Positions 22,685 through 33,317 of a DNA stretch of 64,000 nt are shown piece after piece. Each line of letters begins with the position of its first letter. Within the stretch, counting starts at the first letter, position 1. Source of the stretch: Amphimedon queenslandica (taxonomy: Eukaryota > Porifera > Demospongiae > Haplosclerida > Niphatidae); NCBI RefSeq assembly GCF_000090795.2, contig NW_003546249.1, positions 567,607 through 631,606 of the forward strand, in the 5' to 3' direction. The position numbers and the translations under genes are program-made. Below the pieces are notes generated by a model. The model worked only from the letters and a program-made list of their open reading frames with translations, had not been told where the DNA came from and did not search any database.

Positions 22685-25420
22685 CGAGGCTTTTAGATGT
22701 TTCCGGAGGATTCTGGAGCTTCCTAGCAAAGCAGTCTTCTGTAAATGTTCGATTTCTACAGATAGGTCCAATTTCTTCAGCCAGTCACCAATCCTAAACT
22801 TTACTGCACCTAATGCTGAAATCACAATTTTTACTACTACTTTTTTCACCTTCCATAATATAATTATTTCCTGTCTTACCTCTTCATACTTCTCAATTTT
22901 TTCCTCTTCTTTTCACATAATTCTTGTGTCACCAGGGATTACCACATTACTATCAAACACAACAATATCAGGCTTTCTATGCTCTTTATAGTGATCACAT
23001 TGGATCATAAAATCCCACAAAATCTTAACCAGCTCAGATTCCACGACACTCTCAGGTGTATGCTCATACCACTTTTCCACTCTGGGTACTTCAAATTTCC
23101 CAAATAATTCCCAATGCAAATATCTAGCCACCCCATCATGCCTTCTCTTGTATTCTCTTTAAGCCAAGTTAGAGCATTCACTAGTAATATGAGCAACACT
23201 TTCTCCCTTTTCCTTAAGGATACAGACGTAACAATGGACATTCAGCTGTTTTATCGATCTCAATCTTCACGTAACTTGTTCTCAAAGCTAGCTCTTTTCC
23301 CATGTCTTCCCAAAATCAGCAACCTCCGCCATTTCTCTGTGGTACTGCCCATGCATCTTCTTTTTTCTCCAAATATCCTCCAACTTCGAAACTAAATTTT
23401 TCTTATATACTCTAATTTCTACACTACTTTCAACTTCAGTAACTTTATGCAGTCTAACCTCCTTCAACAGTAGCTCACAGGTTTTCTTTAAATACCATCC
23501 TAAGTTATTTATTTCACTACCAATACATCCTTCACACCCTATCAAACCTCGTCCACCTCTTTTCCTAGGTATATATAACCGGTCAATATCACTCTTTGAG
23601 TGAAAGGCCCCATACATAGTTAGCATTTTCCATGTTTTCCTATCCATTAGACGTAACTCTTCTCTACTCCAATCAATAATATTCCCACCATATCTAACAA
23701 CTGCCACAGCCCAAGTGTTGATAGCCATTAACTTATGTCTTCCCTTAAGCTTTGACTGCAAAACTAACCTTAATCTTCTAAAATATTCCTTTTTAACACA
23801 CTCCTTCATTTTTAACACCATATCTTCCATTTAAATTATTCTTAAGTATTTATATCCTTCTTTGTCTATCATTTTAAGAATATCCCCACTGGACAGCTCT
23901 ATCCAAATAGTGTCCTAGACTTTGCCTCTCTTTAAAGTAAGGATGCCACATTTCTTAACTCCAAACTCCATACCAATATCAGTACTCACAACCTGAACTG
24001 GGCAAGACTCTCAATTTGATTTTGAGTTTTACCAAATAACTTCAAGTCATCCATATACAGCAGATGGTTGATCTTCACAATCTTGTCCTGCAACTCATAT
24101 CCTGCTTTCCCCTCATGAAGTACTAGTGACAATGGAATCAGACACACCACAAACAATAAAGGTGACACACTGTCTCTCTGAAATATTCCCCTTGTAATGA
24201 CAACATCAAGCAATACCTCACCCCTTGCAGAGAGTTGACACTTCCACTTACACATACTCCATTCTACAAATCTTCTTACATTTCCAGCACAACCAACTAG
24301 CTCTAAACACTCCAATAACCAAGATTGAGGCACAATATCAATGGCTTTTTTTTAAATCCATCCATGCCATAGACAAATTAGTATGCCTCCTTTGACTGTC
24401 TCTAAGCACCAATTTGTCAATTAGCAGCTGATCCATTGTGCCTCTACTACCTCTGCGACATCCCTTCTGTTCAATTGGTAATATATCATTCATATCAAGA
24501 TGATCATATAAGAACACCAGTTAAAAGCTTCCATAAACCAGGCAAACATGAAATTGGTCTAAAATTATCAACAGCTGACCCCTTCTTTGTGTCCTTTTGA
24601 CAAAACACCGTCATACCACAAGTAAGCCAGCTAGGGATTTCTACTTCTCCATGTATTAAATCATTAAACTGTTCAGCAATCCTTTCAAGACAAGAAGTAA
24701 AATGCTTCAGCCAGCAACATTGAACTCCATCCAAGCCAAGAGTGTTCCAATTTGGTATCTTACCAACTTGCTTCGTCACTTGCTCAAAACTGATAGTTAT
24801 ATTTTCTTGTCTAGCATATTCACTGTCCTTTAAATCCATCAACCACTTAGCTCTTTTGTTATGCTAAAATCTATTGCTCCAGATCCCAGACCAAAACCTA
24901 ACAGTCTCTGTAGCACTAGGTATTACCTTCTCCTAGCTCCTATCCCCATTTAATTGCTGGTAGAACTTCTGATCTGTAACAAACAATCTATTTTGCTGAT
25001 ACTGCAGCCTTCTTTGATCATACCTCTTAATATTATGCTTTTAGCTATCAACTTTCGCTTCAACTCCTCAACAATGTTTATCCCCTTTCGCCTCATCCTG
25101 TACTCTTGTTCTAACTCCTTGAATTTCCAATCCTTCTTTAACTTTCGTCTTATTGTATGTTTTTTTTTCTTTGATCCAGAATGCTAACATGATTTCTTAG
25201 CTTCTTAATATCCACTTACAATCTCCTCTTCCACCATGGCTCTTGACTGTTCCCACTCTTCCCTTTTTCCATCAGATTCCTTAATCCCAGCCTCTTAGCA
25301 ACTATTTGTCTCACTGACAATGGACGTCTGAATACTCTTTAACACCTGATTCACCTTCCTAGTCTCAGCATCTAACTTTCTTCCATCTACTCTTTCGAAA
25401 TCAAATCTGACCTCCCTCTC
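22685..25420 (-). mobile_element. R2/R4-like LINE with REL endonuclease, minus strand
   Basis: Reading the minus strand from 25420: a basic region (KKDWKFKELEQEYRMRRKG), RT fingers (NWNTLGLDGVQ, then [18 protein letters not shown] near 24530), [11 protein letters not shown] near 24445, [23 protein letters not shown], the catalytic box LLYMDDLKLFGK near 24050 (YMDD intact), a thumb/linker region (23288-23830), and a C-terminal part with ARYLHWELFGK and RKPDIVVFD. The last is the start of the PD-(D/E)XK restriction-like endonuclease of R2/R4/NeSL-type LINEs. Compared with the family as I remember it, residues between PDIVV and the VPGDxRI box are lost, so the nuclease site is damaged. Several frame changes occur, including near 24350 and 23990. 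A dead copy, nearly full length in the pol part. Confidence 0.8.
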
Positions 25421-25430
25421 ATTATTACCA

Positions 25431-25483
25431 AAATATTATTATTATTATTAATATTATTATTATTATTATTACTATTATTATCC
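25431..25483. repeat. ATT trinucleotide microsatellite
   Basis: About 17 ATT units with minor interruptions, at the 5' edge of the minus-strand LINE. Confidence 0.9.
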
Positions 25484-26059
25484 AGACAAAAAAAACAACC
25501 TACGAACACAAAACGCTGCTCACAGAAATTCCAAGTTCCTAGCTACTCAGAAAAACCGTCAAGGGGGTGGGCTCTGCATGTTACCCACATAGCAGCATTG
25601 CCTCTTCAGAATGCAACTGAGAGCTGCTGAAACAAATTCCTGGAATTATTACTATCATTAAATTATTATTACTATGAAATATAATTCATGAAATAGTAGC
25701 CCAAGACACAAAACACTATACATACAATAGGGAGACAACAAAAAATTACAAAGAACAACAAAACAAAAAGGCAAGAATAAATAATAATGACAACAGTATT
25801 AAGGTTTGACAATATCTTTTGCAGCTAAAAAAGTAAAAAAACTGAAGCCTAAAGCAGTGAAAACAATAGCCATTTTTTTATGAAAATCTAGTTGCTACTA
25901 CTGAAATTACAAAATCAGTACATGGATCTTTATCAGGGTAGTAACCGAAGTGCACATGTACCATTTACATATGTTGGTGGAGAAATTGCATGGAAAAAAA
26001 GTCGAGATAAATCTGTCAACTGAAAGTGCAAAAGAAACCCAATTAATGCACTATTAATA
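25484..26059. other. Spacer, no gene seen
   Basis: No supportable coding. Part could be the 5' leader of the minus-strand LINE. Confidence 0.35.
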
Positions 26060-26063
26060 TTAA

Positions 26064-26262
26064 AGGGTAACTCAAATGATTTTTTGACCCTAATTTTTAT
26101 TGCCCCAATACAAATTATTGCATTTTTAACTGCTAATTCTTGAGTTTAATTTTCTAAATGCGAATCAGTGCTGAGATATAATGTTTCACAGTCAAGCTTT
26201 TCACTTCCTGCCATTTTGCTTCCTGTAATTGGGTGCAGTCACGGGTGACATCATTTGGGGCA
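26064..26262 (+). repeat. Kolobok left terminal inverted repeat
   Basis: Pairs with 29929-30124 at about 75-80 percent identity by eye. The inner edge is CATTTGGGGCA. Confidence 0.85.
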
Positions 26263-26626
26263 TATGCAATTGCAGCAGTGCATGCAGTGTGCAGCAACTT
26301 TTAGTGTATTACTTTCTGGAATATGCCTGAGATGTGTAGCAGCTGGATGCCACAACACTATGGAAAATGGTGTCAGTGTTTATACTTTCCCTAAAGATGT
26401 GGCATTGAAGAAGTGGATAGATCAGGTCAAAAGAACAAGGTATTGCTGGACAGGTGCTACAGTAAACTCAGTTCTCTGCAGTGAGCATTTTACTGAAGAT
26501 TCTTTTGAGAGCCATAATTTACATAAATCTTTTGGTCTGAAAAAGTACTAAAGCCTTAAAAAGAGCGCAGTACCAACTATTTTCAAAAGAAAGGCAGAAT
26601 AAAATGTTGTGTGACAGTGTCCAAGA
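26255..26626 (+). pseudogene. THAP zinc-finger domain of the Kolobok transposase
   Basis: THAP domains bind DNA through a C2CH zinc site. Here CVAAGC supplies the first two Cys, VYTFPKD and KKWIDQVKR match the central block, and CSEHF supplies the last Cys and His. The trailing AVPTIF motif follows in frame after a stop at 26549-26551. Transposases of P, Kolobok and related families use this domain to bind their own terminal repeats. Likely start is uncertain: several Met codons precede the first Cys and an upstream splice cannot be excluded. Confidence 0.8.
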
Positions 26627-28829
26627 GACAAAGATCAGCTTATAAGAAACGGGAACAAAAGAGAGTAAGTCAAAAGATTTAGGTTTAGAAATGACTGAAA
26701 TTTCATTAGATTATTGCGAAATTGATGACAAAAGACAACACAGAGCCAGAAGCCCTCATGGACACAATCACTGTTTCATCAGATACTTGTGATGTAGGAA
26801 CTAATCCGGAGCAAATTTTAACACAGTAAAATACAACTGCATAGTAGATGTAACTTATAAATACCTGAAATTGGAGATGTACCAGCACTCAAACAGAATT
26901 TTTGCATAAAAATGTAAAAACTCAGACTACTCCTAAGTTAACGAAATCGAAAGGTATTACAGCATTTCAATATACAAATTACTGTACTATCACTACATAT
27001 AGGCTGTCAAGCAACAACTACTTTCTACAAAGATGTTGGTATACAGTGTAGTTTGTTAATGGCAGAACTTTGTAAGAGCTTTGACAGTGATGCATATGAA
27101 TCCTTTGATGATGACGATGATGTTCAAGATAAATGTATTAACTATGAAGGCATAAATCATGTAAAAGAAAAGGATGCCAATGATTAAAGGTATGTAAAAG
27201 ACTAACAGTTAACACTTTATTGTTATAATTATCTTTCAGCTTTAAGAACCAGACAAAGTTCATAGTTTTCGAATGTACTCTGCTCACTCTTCCAGTTTTG
27301 CATCAAATGCCAACTGCTAACTCCATCAATTACTAAACTGGTCAATGGGACGTTCATAAGAATAAAGCAGTGGTGTCGGAACTGTGAGGCTGAAAGGATT
27401 TTGGACAGTCTGCCTTTTATTAATAATATTCCTGCTGGTAATTTGCTGTTGTCTTCAGCCATTCTGCTAACTGGTTCTCTTCCTGAACAATCACTTTGTG
27501 TATTGCAAACAGTTGGGTGTGCATCCATTACTTCTATAACTTACTTTAATCATCAAGGCTGGTTTTTATTCCCTGTGATTTCCAAGACATGGAACATGTA
27601 TCATAAAGCTCGTGTGGCAATGCTGCAATCAGACAATGCTACAACTTTACTTGGAGGTGATGGGAGAGCTGATAGTCCTGGTCATTCAGCCAAGTATGGG
27701 ACATATACACTGATAAAGCTATCCCATAACATTATTCTTGACTTACAACTGGTTCAGGTACTAGTAACTATGACAATTTTAATACATGTATGTTTCCAAT
27801 TTTCTATTTATATAGAGTAATGAAGTAGGTGGGATTTACAATATGGAACTGGAAGGGCTGAAGTGAGGAATTAGAACAATATGGCTTGACAATAGGAACA
27901 TTAGTAACTGATCAGTATGTACTAATTGCTAAATGGGTTAGGGATGACTTACTGTCGACGATGCATCATTTTGACGTGTGGCATTTGGCAAAAGGTTGTA
28001 CAGAACCAATTGTAGAGATTTATTACTTTTTAAAGGGTTACGTAAAAAATTAGATGTAATTGCTAATTTATAAGATTGTGAAATAGTTGGAGAATGGACA
28101 CAGAGCATAGTGAATCATTTTTACTGGTGTGCTATGTCAAGCAGTGATTCTAGCTCAAATGAAGAAATGATTCAATCAAAATGGTTAGCGCTATGTAACC
28201 ATACTCATAAGAAACACACACAGGCATTTTTAAAAAGTGTGCTCATAAATCTTTCAATCAAAATAGGAGAAAGAAGAGGTTCAAACTTGGTATATATTAT
28301 GTGTTAAAATATTCATACATTTCTGTGGGCACTAAAAGCAGTGAGAAAGTAACTGATCTTATCACTAATGCCAGATTTTGCAATGCTGTCTGTAAAATGT
28401 CTCCTTCATAACAAACTTCATGTCTGGAGGCTTTCCACGGTGATGTTAATCAAATTGCACCCAAATAAGTTGCCTTTTCATACGAAGGAATGCTTGCAAG
28501 GTTGGTAAAATCTTAGAATTGCACCAACTATTTCTCATGGACTCTAAATAATAAGATTGCAGTTGGCTGCACTTCACTTCAATGAGAATTGAAAGACGAA
28601 ACAAGCAAAAGACAAACAAGGAACTCTTAGGTACTCATTGTCTTATGCCAAGTACAAGAAAGGTGGCCACAATATCAGGCAGATTAAAGCATCTTCTACA
28701 CATGGTAATATAATTAAAAAAGTACAACGTTGACTTGAAATATTTATTCCCATAGATTACGTTAGTGAATTGATTGATCGTGTAATAAAAGAAGCTATTG
28801 AAGGAAACCAGAATCAGTCAAAAGAAGTA

Positions 28830-29172
28830 CCGTAAATCCGTAAATAGAAGCTGCATTCGAATAAATGCCGGGGTAGCAATACAATTAAGCTATAAATACG
28901 CAACACTAGCCTAGGAGTGACTACTAAATAGAAGCCGCATTCAAATATACGCCAGGATAGCAATACAATTAAACTATAAATACGGAACACTAGCCTAGGA
29001 GCGACTCAGTAGTCTAGTGGATAATGCCCGAAGTTCCAGAAGTCAAAAGCATGAGGTTACGGGTTCGAATCCCACTCTGGGCTTAAGTTTTTTTAAATTT
29101 TTTATACATTTTTTGAGATCTAGAGAGCATGGTAGGAAATAGACGCCCAGGCTTTCATTTAAGGAAACACAG
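28830..29172 (+). mobile_element. TA-flanked inverted-repeat element with tRNA-like core, inside the transposase gene
   Basis: Ends CCGTAAATCC and GGAAACACAG form an imperfect terminal repeat, with TA duplicated outside (28828-28829, 29173-29174). Removing it rejoins the transposase reading from SKEV to PPPLC. The first part is a tandem pair of ~83-base units (TAGAAGC(T/C)GCATTC, AATACAATTAA, CACTAGCCTAGGAG). The second unit runs into a tRNA-like sequence (next entry). It is neither a plain MITE nor a plain SINE. Confidence 0.75.
28993..29082 (+). ncRNA. tRNA-like sequence (Pol III A and B boxes)
   Basis: A-box match TAGTCTAGTGG at about 29010 and a perfect B box GGTTCGAATCC at 29062. Outer bases GCCTAGGAG and CTCTGGGC can pair as an acceptor-like stem, and the 90-base length would leave a long variable arm as in class II tRNAs. 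I do not call it a working tRNA gene: it sits inside a mobile element, the anticodon arm is unclear, and an oligo-T tract follows only at 29087-29092. Confidence 0.6.
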
Positions 29173-29489
29173 TACATGTACCTCCACCTCTATGTCACTC
29201 ATATGAGCGCCCTCTGAAATCAAAGGCTATCACTGATCATAAGAATAGATTTTCTTTAATGTGACTGAAATAAATGGTATTAATTCATGAAGGGGGTTCA
29301 AGCAATCCAGTTTAAGGTACATTTGTATCATTAGAAAATGCTTTACGTATTGCAGTTACAACACAAGAGGGTAAAACAACTCTGACTTCTCTTCCTAGCC
29401 AGCCCTAACATAAATGTGTGAACTGTCAATAGGCTGTGTACCTTAGTTTTCTAATATAATGATTTTGACAGATTTAATTTATGCACTAC

Positions 29490-29936
29490 TTACTGATTTT
29501 GCCCATGTTGTAGTCCATACTGTTGGCAATACTGAAAATATGCTGTTTGTAAAACCCAAACATCTAAACAAACTGTATTAAATCCAGGATGCTCTGTGAT
29601 GCATTGCATTGCTGCTGAGGTCATCCTAATTTTATTTACAACTTGAGCTACTTCTTGGCAGCAAAGGCACTCCTGAGATGTTGGCATGATGATACAACAA
29701 GAACATTGGCACCTAAGAAGTAAAAAACCTGAAAAGTGTCAGATATGGTATGCATGCCTAATGTACCAAGCAGTATCTTGCAGCCTTGTTTCATCATGAT
29801 CATCTTCACTAGAGTCAGAAGACTCATATGTGGATGGCTCAAACTTGTATGGCTGTATTTCATTATCATCTTGTTCATCTGAAAATGATCCATCCTCATC
29901 AGATGCTACTTGTAGACATGCCATGCTTTGCCCCAA
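29490..29936 (-). CDS. Kolobok second gene: acidic protein with P2X7-tail-like Cys-rich domain
   Basis: Two exons on the minus strand, 29767-29936 and 29490-29712, joined across a 54-base GT..AG intron (29713-29766). The junction codon becomes Trp, giving DTAWCQCSCC in frame. Exon 1 starts MGQSMACLQ inside the right terminal repeat and is acidic (SDEDGSFSDEQDDNE, SSEDDHDE). Exon 2 carries CQCSCCIIMPTSQECLCCQE, ITEHPGF and VCLDVWVLQTAY. This matches the Cys-rich intracellular 'ballast' domain of P2X7 receptors, which binds zinc there, and which I recall in many invertebrate proteins without the channel. It looks intact over about 130 codons. Function in the transposon is unknown; binding nucleic acid or protein via zinc is a guess. 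Confidence 0.7.
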
Positions 29937-30124
29937 ATGATGTCACATGTGACCACGCCCACAAACAGGAAATAAAATGGCTGGAAGTAAACTTCACTTT
30001 GAAGCATTATATCTAAGCACTGATTCGAATTTTGCAAATGAAACTTGAGAATAAGCAGTTAAAAATGCAATACTTTGTATTGGGCAACAAAAAGGGGGGT
30101 CAAAAAATTATTTTAGGTTACCCT
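29929..30124 (+). repeat. Kolobok right terminal inverted repeat
   Basis: Reverse complement of 26064-26262. Contains the start of the minus-strand gene, so its promoter must lie in or beyond the repeat. Confidence 0.85.
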
Positions 30125-30389
30125 TTAAATACATGTTAATTGTCATGTCTTCAAAAACCAAGCATTACAAAATTTGTTATCAATTTTTTAAAACTATACA
30201 ATTTAGTGAGTTTACAATGAAAGTTTACAAGTCTCAGAATACTCAAAAACTAAAACTACATGTATCATAAATGTAGAGTAACTTCTGAAAAGAAAATTAC
30301 ATAAATGTATTAAAACATGGCCACTAATGCTCAGCTCAAACTTTTACATTGGGTACATGTACTTCTACTAACAACAGTAGAGATACTAC

Positions 30390-33310
30390 ATGTACATGCA
30401 TAAATTACTAGCATCAGTATCTAGTATAAATTCTTTGGTAAAATCAGGGAATGCTAAGATAGGTGGGGTAGTGAGTTTGACATAATGTATCAAAAGCTTG
30501 TTGGCACTCATCAGACAACTGAAACTCTTTACCTTTCTCAACAAGCTTGTGTAACAGGCAACATATGTAGGAAAATCCTTTGACAAATCTTCTATAGTAG
30601 CTCGCTAGACCCAAAAACTGTTGCAATTGAAGCTGAGACATGGGTGTTGGCCAAGGGTGCACCTTTTCGATTTTTGCTGGCAACCCATTCCTGTGAGACA
30701 ACATGGCCTAAAAATAGAATACGCTTTTGAAATAAGTCACATTTGGTGGGTTTCATTCGTAAGTTAGCTTTTTGTAATCTGTTAAGGACACCTGCAAGGT
30801 TAATGAGATGCTCTTCCAAAGAATTACCCAATACAATGACATCATCTAAATAGAAGAGGCCAGTGGACCAATGAACACCATTCAGAACACTATCCATCAG
30901 TCGCTGCACTGTGGCAGGGCCATTGCAGAGTCCAAACGGAAGCACATTAAACTGATAGAGGCCATTACAAGTTACAAAAGCAGTCTTCTCTTTGTCGGAG
31001 TCTGCCACTTCCACCTGCCAGTAACCACTGAGCATATCCAGTGTACTAAACCACATGGAACCCACTAGTGTATCCAAAGTGTCTCATCAATTCTTGGCAG
31101 TGGATAAGCATCTTTCCTAGGTAGATTAATTATCTGCCTATAATCAACACAAAAATGAACAGAACCATCCTTCTTTGCTAATACCACCGTTGATGACCAA
31201 GGGCTTTGTGATGGCTCAATAACTTTCTGTTGCAACATCCTCTGTAACATCTCAGTAACCTTGTCCTGATGAGCTTTAGGTAATCTCCGAAGTGGAATAC
31301 GTACTGGTGGTGACTGTTGCTTGTCAATACTATGTTTAATGACTCCTGTTCGTCCCAGTTCACTATCATCAATGGCAAATAAGTCAGCATATGTACTGAG
31401 GAGCAGATACAATTGCTGCGTTAGCGAATCATTCAAGCCTTGTCCTTGTTGGGCTAAGTTCCACAATAATTTTTGCTTGACTTCTGCGACCACTTTAGGC
31501 AATGGCGTGGGAACATCCTCCGAAACAAAGAAGTAATGAGGTAACTGACTTAAAGAAGCTATCTTAGTACCCTTACATACAAGCGATAGATGATTATTAG
31601 GGTTAATGAGGCGTGTAACCAGGTGCTTCTTTTGAAGTACCATAGATTGAGCTGTAATGGCCTGCGGACGGAATTGAGCCAAATTATCCTCTAGCAACCA
31701 TGTACCCCTTCCCTTTTTTGTTCAAAATTGTTTGCCAGTACAAAAACTTCCACTTCCGATTGTGGTGGTACCTTAACAGTGCTCTCAAGTACTGCTTGTA
31801 TTGTGACATCTGATCCTTCAGACTGTAATGGTATGGTTTGCTGCATCACAGGAAAGTGTAGAACTTCAGATTTGCAATCGAAGGTACACGAATGTGTTCT
31901 CAGGAAATCCAAACCAATAATGTCATGTTCTGCAAGGTGATCCACAATTGTAACTATAGTATGAAAGGAGTTCTCACCTATAGTTAGTATTAACTGAGCT
32001 GATCCTTGAACTTGCAAGGGGTTATCTGTGACATTGACTAACTGGTGTGGCACTTCTTCTAATAACTTGAATGAAGAAGCACAGTACCTTTCCCAAATAG
32101 ATGCTATCAAGGTAACAGCAGCACAAGTATCAACTAAAAATGAGCATTCAAAACCACAAATGAAGACAGGGACATGAAATGTAAGAGAAGGGTTGACAGA
32201 TGAAAGAGCAAATGCAAGGGATGTACATTGTTCATCTAGGGCCATTGTAATACTCTCAGTCCTGCAACCCTTGCTTTCCTGGGCTGAGGGTTTCCCGTTT
32301 CCTTGTTTCTTAGGAGCCAAACAACCTCTAGCTAAATGACCAGGCTGTTGACAATTAAAACATACAATGGACTGTGGATCCCTCCTTGGAGGTGGTCTTT
32401 GTGGTTTGTTTTGTGACGTCAAAGGTCTGTTGCTGGCAGCTAGCTTCGCTTCCAGCTTCTGTAGTCTTCCTGTCAAAATTTTGACTGCATCAATGAGCTT
32501 CTCATATGCTGATGTTGAAGCTGTAGCTACCACTGCAGCTGCACTAGTTGAGTCGATACGAGTAGTAGTGAAATGAGCCTCAGTCTGCATGACCATAGTC
32601 ACAGCTTCATCCAGGATTCTTGGCATCTTTTGTTTCACAGCAAAAGCCACTTGGCTTTCAGTAATTGTAGCTAAAAATTGTGTCAATGCAATATGTTCAG
32701 TAGCTGATTTGTCTAGGTCAGGGTAGGCCTTCTCAGCCAAATTCCTTAATACTTCACTGTAGTCAACCCATGACTCCATATGACCACGCTTTCTCGTAGA
32801 TAACTCGGTCAGATACAAATCAAGCTTGCCAGGTGAGTCAAAATACTCTTTCAGAGCAGCCATGGCATGATCGTAGGTGTCCTTCTTGTCGTCTGGGAGT
32901 CTCTGAAATACAGACAGAGCACAGCCCAGCAGTCGCACTGTAAGGAAGGCCAACTTCTTTCCATCATCCCATTCATTAACAGTCGCAAATTTGCAAAGTG
33001 AATAATCCACTGGTCCCATGACTCTGAACCAGAGAAAGTATTGGGAAGGATTACGGATTTGTTGGCCATTCTCAATTAATATTGAAGGACGTCTAGACAC
33101 CCACTGCGCCAATGTATCGTGGCTACTCGTAGGTGTTAAAAGTAATGTTATCCCAAACAAAAAGTTCATAAGAAGAGAGACAGAGAGTTACAACCATAGA
33201 AAATCAGAATCTCATGCCAGTCACAACAGGGCATGCGCAAAACAAATACATACATGAAACCATAAAGTATAATGACAACAAGATAACAATACTGTAATGA
33301 TTACAATCCA
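30390..33310 (-). mobile_element. Ty3/Gypsy LTR retrotransposon fossil
   Basis: Minus strand. Parts in order from 33170: an LTR-like and leader region, a gag-like part with a CCHC zinc knuckle (near 32350), a retropepsin-like region (near 32130), a reverse transcriptase region (about 31300-30700), and the start of an RNase H region (to about 30400). A probable 5' LTR occupies about 33114-33310. I could not identify its partner near 30400. The element is broken, with a few breaks. Age cannot be set without an LTR pair; the largely readable coding suggests it is not among the oldest in the window. Confidence 0.8.
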
Positions 33311-33317
33311 ATTGTGT

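Larger units (their letters stand above)
27000..29264 (+). pseudogene. Kolobok DDE-type transposase core
   Basis: Follows the THAP exon. Recognised blocks: an acidic linker (FDDDDD near 27110), PAGNLLLSSAILLTGSLPE (27430), FNHQGWFLFPV, the catalytic-looking GDGRADSPGHSAKYG (27657-27701), then LQLVQ. An intron 27758-27815 (58 bases, GT..AG) joins LQLVQ to SNEVGGIYNMELEGLK. Further on come CEIVGEWTQSIVNHFYWCA (28075), HKKHTQAFLK, and after an inserted element the C-terminal PPPLCHSYERPLKSKA ending at 29264. The TIR-to-TIR context supports Kolobok. Many stops and shifts lie between 27830 and 28760. Confidence 0.8.
26064..30124 (+). mobile_element. Kolobok DNA transposon with TTAA target duplications
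   Basis: The element starts AGGGTAAC and ends GTTACCCT, and TTAA lies immediately outside both ends (26060-26063 and 30125-30128). TTAA duplications and AGGG-type ends are the hallmark of Kolobok. The inverted repeats run about 195 bases (26064-26262 and 29929-30124) and share TTTTTGACCC, ATTGCATTTTTAACTGCT and CATTTGGGGCA. Inside are a THAP-transposase gene on + and a short spliced gene on minus, meeting tail to tail. The 4.06 kb length is plausible for a complete element, but stops, shifts and an inserted 343-base element in the transposase gene show that this copy is dead. Confidence 0.9.

Noticed and set aside
22659-22991. Plus-strand 110-codon frame
   Set aside because: It is antisense to the C-terminal end of the minus-strand LINE, whose blocks read correctly on the other strand.
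28993-29082. Functional host tRNA gene
   Set aside because: The A and B boxes are good, but the anticodon arm cannot be drawn cleanly and the sequence lies inside a mobile element within a transposase gene.
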